Shown: in pieces, positions 13,991-17,859 of the stretch | Layout of the letters: each line of letters opens with the position of its first letter | Position numbering within the stretch: position 1 is the first letter of the stretch | Source of the DNA: Acidobacteriota bacterium | GTDB lineage: Bacteria > Acidobacteriota > Blastocatellia > Pyrinomonadales > Pyrinomonadaceae | Assembly: GCA_023391155.1 (NCBI GenBank) | Contig: JAEWBM010000193.1 | Coordinates: 1 to 17,859 of the forward strand | DNA: 17,859 bases | Reading direction: 5' to 3' | Position numbers and translations under genes: made by a program | The notes under the pieces: generated by a model | What the model was told of the DNA's origin: nothing | What the model saw: the letters and a program-made list of their open reading frames with translations, nothing else | Database searches by the model: none

Positions 13991-14811
13991 ATGAGACGAA
14001 GAGATTGAGCACGGTTTACGGGCCGGTACGGTCCTGGCGGCTGGGAATGTCGCTGGGCATCGACCTGCTCAATATCGATTCGATCTGCTCATTCGATTGT
14101 GTTTATTGCCAGCTTGGCCGCATTCGCCGCGTGACCGCCGAACGCGGCCTTTTCGTTTCGACGGAGCAGGTGATCCGCGATCTCGGGGCCGCAGGCCCGC
14201 CGCCGGTAGATGCCGTGACCTTTTCGGGAAACGGCGAGCCGACACTTGCGCTGAATTTAGGCGATGCGATCGAAGCCCTCCGGGAGCGGGTCGATGCTCC
14301 GATCGTAGTGCTGACCAATTCGACATTGCTGGGAGATGCAGCGGTGAGGCAGGACCTGATGGCAGCGGACCGGGTCTTTTGTAAACTTGATGCCGTGAGC
14401 AACGATGCTCTTCGCCGGATCGACCGGCCCGCGATTAATATGGACGTGGATGAGATCGCGGAAAATATCAGGCGATTTCGCAAAGAGTTCCCGGGCCAGC
14501 TAGCGATCCAGACCATGCTGCTCACAAAACCCGACACCGCATGGATAGAGAGATACATTAAGCTCGTCGGCATGATCGGGCCGGACGAGATACAGCTCAA
14601 CATCCCGAGCCGGCCGGTGCCGACAGAGTGGATGCCGGAGAACCGCGGGAATCACGGCCCGCGGCCTGCCGACTATCGCCGGCTCGGCCACCCGGGCGCG
14701 AGTGAGATGGAAGCGATCGCCGCTGCAATAAGAGCCGGCACCGGCATCCCCGTACTGTTACCGCCCGCGGCACGCTCAGCACAGGAGGACCCCAACCTTG
14801 TCAATGCATAA
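13987..14811 (+). CDS. Radical SAM protein, COG0731-like
   Basis: 274 aa. The radical SAM [4Fe-4S] motif is Cys34-x3-Cys38-x2-Cys41 (CSFDCVYCQLG). The SAM-contacting GGE-like motif is present as FSGNGEPTL (79-87). The SRRLGMSLGID-type opening (here SWRLGMSLGID, 16-26) and the YGPVRSWR stretch match the COG0731 family of Fe-S oxidoreductases, which is related to the wybutosine enzyme TYW1 but lacks its flavodoxin domain. Bacterial members have no settled function. The start overlaps the ywiC-like stop by 4 nt and the 3' end overlaps the decarboxylase start, placing it in the middle of a coupled operon. The C-terminus is somewhat variable in composition, with no second Cys cluster, so a SPASM or auxiliary-cluster role is not expected. 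Confidence 0.88.
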   Translation: MNETKRLSTVYGPVRSWRLGMSLGIDLLNIDSICSFDCVYCQLGRIRRVTAERGLFVSTEQVIRDLGAAGPPPVDAVTFSGNGEPTLALNLGDAIEALRERVDAPIVVLTNSTLLGDAAVRQDLMAADRVFCKLDAVSNDALRRIDRPAINMDVDEIAENIRRFRKEFPGQLAIQTMLLTKPDTAWIERYIKLVGMIGPDEIQLNIPSRPVPTEWMPENRGNHGPRPADYRRLGHPGASEMEAIAAAIRAGTGIPVLLPPAARSAQEDPNLVNA

Positions 14812-16177
14812 CGTCGATATCGATATCGTCGAGATGACGCTCGACGTGATGAAATTCGCGATCAACCGCATCACCAACACAGAGCCCGAACTCGGGCGGC
14901 CGAAAAGCGAGGCCGAGCTGAAGCGGCTGGCCGGCGAGACGATCACGCCCGAGGGGATCGGCGGCGAAACTGCCTTTCGCATCTTTCGCGAAACGCTGAT
15001 CAAGGCTAGCGTCCCGATAGACCACCCGCGGCATTTAGCGTTCGTCCCGGCATCACCGACGCGTGCAGCGATAATGTTCGACCTGGTGACGTCGGCGGCG
15101 AGCGTTCACGGTGCGTTTTGGCTGGAGGGTGCGGGGTGCATCTTTGCCGAGAACGAGGCGATGCGATGGCTCGTTTCGCTGACGGGATTGCCGGAGGGTG
15201 CCTTTGGCGTATTCACCAGCGGCGGCACCGAGGCGAATCTTTCGGCGATAGTTGCCGCACGAGAGGCGTGGCGCAAGCGTGCCCCTGAGCATTCCCAAAC
15301 TCGCGGGCTGATAATCACATCGACGGGAGCACATTCTTCGGTAAGAGCGATGGCAAAGGTGATCGACGCGGACGTGATGCTCGTCGACACGGAGGGACGT
15401 TTTGAGGCGGAGATGCTCGAACAGCGGCTCGGCGAACTTTCAGGAGAAGACCGCGGACGGCTGTTCGCGATCGTCGCCACAGCCGGCACGACCAATGCGG
15501 GGATCATCGACGACCTGCCGGGGCTCGGCGCCATATGTGCCCGCGAGGGGCTTTGGTTTCATGTCGATGCGGCATACGGCGGCGGGGCTCTCGCGGCCCC
15601 GTCGGTACGGGATCTTTTCGACGGCATCGAGATGGCCGACAGCATCACGATCGACCCGCACAAATGGCTGTTTTCGCCCTATGACTGCGGGGCGGTGATC
15701 TATCGCGATATGGAGAACGCCCGTGACGCACACTCGCAGGGCGGTTCGTATCTGGACATTTTCTACGATGAGGGTGCCCGGGGATTTAATCCGGCGGATT
15801 ACCAGATTCAGCTCACCCGGCGGGTGCGGGGGCTGCCGCTGTGGTTTTCGCTGGCAATGCACGGCACGGACCGGTACGCACGGGCGATCGAACGCGGAAT
15901 TGAACTGGCCCAGATCGCCGGGCGCATTATCACTGAGGCGGAGCACACGGAACTGGTCACCGAACCGAGCCTCTCGTGCGTGCTCTATCGCCGAAAGGGC
16001 TGGACGCCCGATCAATATAACGAGTGGACGTTTCGCAATCACAAAGAGGGCTTTGCCCTGGTCGCCCCGACCAAATGGCGCCACGCCGGCGAACGTGAGA
16101 CCGTGGCCCGGTTCTGCTTCATCAACCCCGACACAAGCGAAGACGACATCCGCGGCATTATCGACAGCATGGCGTAA
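14798..16177 (+). CDS. PLP-dependent group II amino acid decarboxylase
   Basis: 459 aa, fold-type I PLP enzyme of the group II decarboxylase family (aromatic amino acid, glutamate, diaminobutyrate and related substrates). The cofactor residues are visible: TSGGTEAN (140-147, phosphate loop), the ring-stacking His179 in TGAHSS, Asp257 in FHVDAAYGG, and the Schiff-base Lys289 in DPHKW. The start is chosen by the SD GGAGG (14784-14788): it is 9 nt from the TTG at 14798 but 15 nt from the ATG at 14804, so TTG is more likely. The start overlaps the radical SAM stop by 14 nt. Substrate cannot be read from the sequence. A 39-nt gap separates it from the ABC genes, so it may share their transcript. 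Confidence 0.9.
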   Translation: MSMHNVDIDIVEMTLDVMKFAINRITNTEPELGRPKSEAELKRLAGETITPEGIGGETAFRIFRETLIKASVPIDHPRHLAFVPASPTRAAIMFDLVTSAASVHGAFWLEGAGCIFAENEAMRWLVSLTGLPEGAFGVFTSGGTEANLSAIVAAREAWRKRAPEHSQTRGLIITSTGAHSSVRAMAKVIDADVMLVDTEGRFEAEMLEQRLGELSGEDRGRLFAIVATAGTTNAGIIDDLPGLGAICAREGLWFHVDAAYGGGALAAPSVRDLFDGIEMADSITIDPHKWLFSPYDCGAVIYRDMENARDAHSQGGSYLDIFYDEGARGFNPADYQIQLTRRVRGLPLWFSLAMHGTDRYARAIERGIELAQIAGRIITEAEHTELVTEPSLSCVLYRRKGWTPDQYNEWTFRNHKEGFALVAPTKWRHAGERETVARFCFINPDTSEDDIRGIIDSMA

Positions 16178-16198
16178 CAACGGTCACTTGCAACGCAC

Positions 16199-16210
16199 CC
16201 CCGGTCGGGG
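16199..16210 (+). promoter_or_regulatory. Hairpin covering the ABC ATPase ribosome-binding site
   Basis: CCCC (16199-16202), GGTC loop, GGGG (16207-16210). The 3' arm is the only SD-like G-run before the ABC ATPase start (GTG at 16217, 6 nt on). The stem could mask the ribosome-binding site, but it is only 4 bp and may be chance in GC-rich DNA. Confidence 0.3.
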
Positions 16211-16216
16211 CAAGAT

Positions 16217-16963
16217 GTGCACAAGATGGCTGACAATGTCCCGGGACAAAGCGAGCGAGGCGAACCGGTCTTTCAGGTCCGTGGCGTAACGAAGATATAC
16301 CGGATGGGCGAGGTCGAGGTTCGTGCCCTCGACGGGGTACACCTCGATCTTTATAGCGGCGAGATGGCCGTACTGCTCGGTGCCAGCGGCAGCGGTAAAT
16401 CCACTCTGCTTAATATTATCGGCGGGCTCGACGTCCCCACCGACGGCACGGTCGTTTACCGCGATCACATTCTCACCTCGGCGGACGACTCCGCCCTAAC
16501 GCTTTACCGGCGTGACCATGTCGGTTTCGTCTTCCAGTTCTACAACCTGATACCAAGCCTGACGGCCTTGGAAAACGTCCAGCTCATCTCTGATATTGCC
16601 GCTGAGCCGATGGACCCTCGAGAGGCGTTGGAGATGGTCGGGCTTGGGGACCGCCTCGACCATTTCCCTGCTCAACTTTCCGGCGGCGAGCAGCAGCGTG
16701 TGGCGATCGCCCGGGCCGTGGTCAAGACGCCGGAAGTGCTGCTATGCGATGAGCCGACAGGAGCACTGGACTTCAAGACGGGCAAGATCGTGCTTCGGGT
16801 CATCGAAAAAGTGAATCGCGAACTGGGTACCACGACCGCGATAATCACTCACAACGCATCGATAGCGGCGATGGCTGACCGCGTGATCCACATCGGCAGC
16901 GGAAAGATCACATCGATAGAATCTAATGCAGAAAAGGCCTCTCCCGATGACCTGGTTTGGTAG
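16217..16963 (+). CDS. ABC transporter ATP-binding protein, MacB/LolD type
   Basis: 248 aa. Complete nucleotide-binding domain: Walker A GASGSGKS (55-62), Q-loop Gln107 (FVFQFYNLIPSLT), signature LSGGEQQ (154-160), Walker B VLLCDEP (174-180) and H-loop His212. The FYNLIP and EPTGALD versions are typical of ATPases that pair with FtsX/MacB-type permeases, working as tripartite efflux or lipoprotein-handling machines rather than importers. The frame starts at a GTG (16217), 6 nt from a GGGG run; an in-frame ATG at 16226 is the alternative and would remove three residues. The permease gene begins 3 nt after its stop, so the two form one transporter. Substrate is unknown. Confidence 0.9.
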   Translation: MHKMADNVPGQSERGEPVFQVRGVTKIYRMGEVEVRALDGVHLDLYSGEMAVLLGASGSGKSTLLNIIGGLDVPTDGTVVYRDHILTSADDSALTLYRRDHVGFVFQFYNLIPSLTALENVQLISDIAAEPMDPREALEMVGLGDRLDHFPAQLSGGEQQRVAIARAVVKTPEVLLCDEPTGALDFKTGKIVLRVIEKVNRELGTTTAIITHNASIAAMADRVIHIGSGKITSIESNAEKASPDDLVW

Positions 16964-16966
16964 GCG

Positions 16967-17859
16967 ATGAAGGCGATCGACAGAAAGATGATCCGCGACC
17001 TGTGGCACCTGCGCGGCCAGGTTATTGCCACTGCGGTAGTAGTTGCATGCGGTGTGGCATCTTTCGTGACGATGCGGAGCACATATGAATCCCTGGTCGA
17101 AAGCCGCGACACTTATTACTCGCAATACCGGTTTGCGCAGGTTTTCGGGAGCCTGAAACGCGCGCCGAATACGGTGGCCCGCCAGATCGCCGAGATCCCC
17201 GGCGCCGCGCAGGTTCAAACGCGGGTCTCGGCCGTGGTCACGCTCGACCTGCCGGAGATCGCAGAGCCGGCGCAAGGCCGTTTGATCTCGATAGACCCCG
17301 GGGCGCCCGACCGGCTGAACGATCTTTTTTTGCTGCGCGGCCGCAGTCTGGAAAAAAACGCGGATGAGGTGCTGATCAGCGGTGCATTTGCGGACGCGAA
17401 CGGATTGAACCCCGGTGACACGCTCAAGGCGGTGATGAACGGTAAGCTTCGGCGGCTGCAGATCGTGGGGGTGGTCTTGTCGCCGGAGTATGTCTACGAG
17501 ATCAGGCCGGGCGACATATTTCCCGACAACCGGCGCTTCGGGGTTTTGTGGATGGACCGGCGATCGGTCGCGGCAGCGTTCGATATGCAGGAGGCATTCA
17601 ATGACCTGGCGATCACGCTAGCTCCCGGTGCCGGCGAACAAGGCGTCATCGAGGCCGTTGACCGTATTCTGGCACAATACGGCGGGCTCGGTGCCTACGG
17701 CCGGGCGGACCAGAACTCGCACCGCTTTGTCGAGAACGAACTGGGCGAGCTCCGGGTCTTTGGGACATTCCTGCCGGCGATATTTCTGGGCGTCACCGCT
17801 TTTTTACTGCACCTGATCCTGTCGCGTCTGGTCAATGTCGAACGCGAGCAGATCGGGGC
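16967..17859 (+). CDS. ABC transporter permease, MacB/FtsX type, 3' end cut off
   Basis: The ATG at 16967 opens 3 nt after the ATPase stop and the frame stays open to the window edge (297 codons). The N-terminal membrane segment (about 18-36, QVIATAVVVACGVASFVTM) is followed by a periplasmic MacB-PCD-like domain. It contains SIDPGAPDRLNDLFLLRGR (119-137), DEVLISGAFADANGLNPGD (143-161) and a conserved YVYEIRPGDIFPD stretch (181-193). A second membrane segment starts near residue 264 (FGTFLPAIFLGVTAFLLHL). That is the order of the FtsX-like permease family. The remaining membrane segments lie beyond the window. It forms a transporter with the preceding ATPase. Confidence 0.88.
   Translation, partial: MKAIDRKMIRDLWHLRGQVIATAVVVACGVASFVTMRSTYESLVESRDTYYSQYRFAQVFGSLKRAPNTVARQIAEIPGAAQVQTRVSAVVTLDLPEIAEPAQGRLISIDPGAPDRLNDLFLLRGRSLEKNADEVLISGAFADANGLNPGDTLKAVMNGKLRRLQIVGVVLSPEYVYEIRPGDIFPDNRRFGVLWMDRRSVAAAFDMQEAFNDLAITLAPGAGEQGVIEAVDRILAQYGGLGAYGRADQNSHRFVENELGELRVFGTFLPAIFLGVTAFLLHLILSRLVNVEREQIG

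Overview
The window looks like a chromosomal stretch from a GC-rich Gram-negative bacterium. Outer-membrane proteins (a signal-peptide beta-barrel and a TonB-dependent receptor), a carboxypeptidase-like domain at the receptor N-terminus, a good sigma-54 type promoter and clear Shine-Dalgarno (SD) sequences fit Acidobacteriota, perhaps the Blastocatellia/Pyrinomonadaceae branch. That placement is inference from gene style; there is no rRNA or marker phylogeny here. No tRNA, rRNA, CRISPR array, insertion sequence or phage gene was seen.

Left part (1-5393, all minus strand): a truncated outer-membrane beta-barrel gene; a 404-aa secreted protein of unknown function; rsmI (16S rRNA 2'-O-methyltransferase); a small secreted Gly/Tyr-rich protein with its own sigma-54-like promoter and terminator; and a two-gene unit of a 93-aa protein followed by a membrane-anchored S8 subtilisin-like protease, closed by a hairpin terminator.

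Centre (5481-9973): a minus-strand gluconeogenic unit runs glpX (class II fructose-1,6-bisphosphatase), ppsA (phosphoenolpyruvate synthase), then a DUF2085 membrane protein 2 nt after ppsA. A 7Fe ferredoxin gene is divergent from glpX. The two promoters appear to share one overlapping -35 region. The ferredoxin ends at a strong terminator whose T-tract runs into the convergent TonB-dependent receptor gene.

Right part (12282-17859): divergent from the receptor is a tightly packed plus-strand cluster: ric (di-iron Fe-S cluster repair protein of the ScdA/YtfE family), a YwiC-like membrane protein, a COG0731-type radical SAM enzyme, a PLP-dependent group II decarboxylase (probable TTG start), then an ABC ATPase and a truncated FtsX/MacB-type permease. 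The first four genes are separated by 11 nt or overlap. Upstream of ric lies a near-perfect palindrome with Crp/Fnr-type TGA-N6-TCA spacing, placed at about -41.5 from a plausible start site. This suggests nitrosative or redox control of the whole set. This cluster is the best candidate in the window for a little-described functional system.
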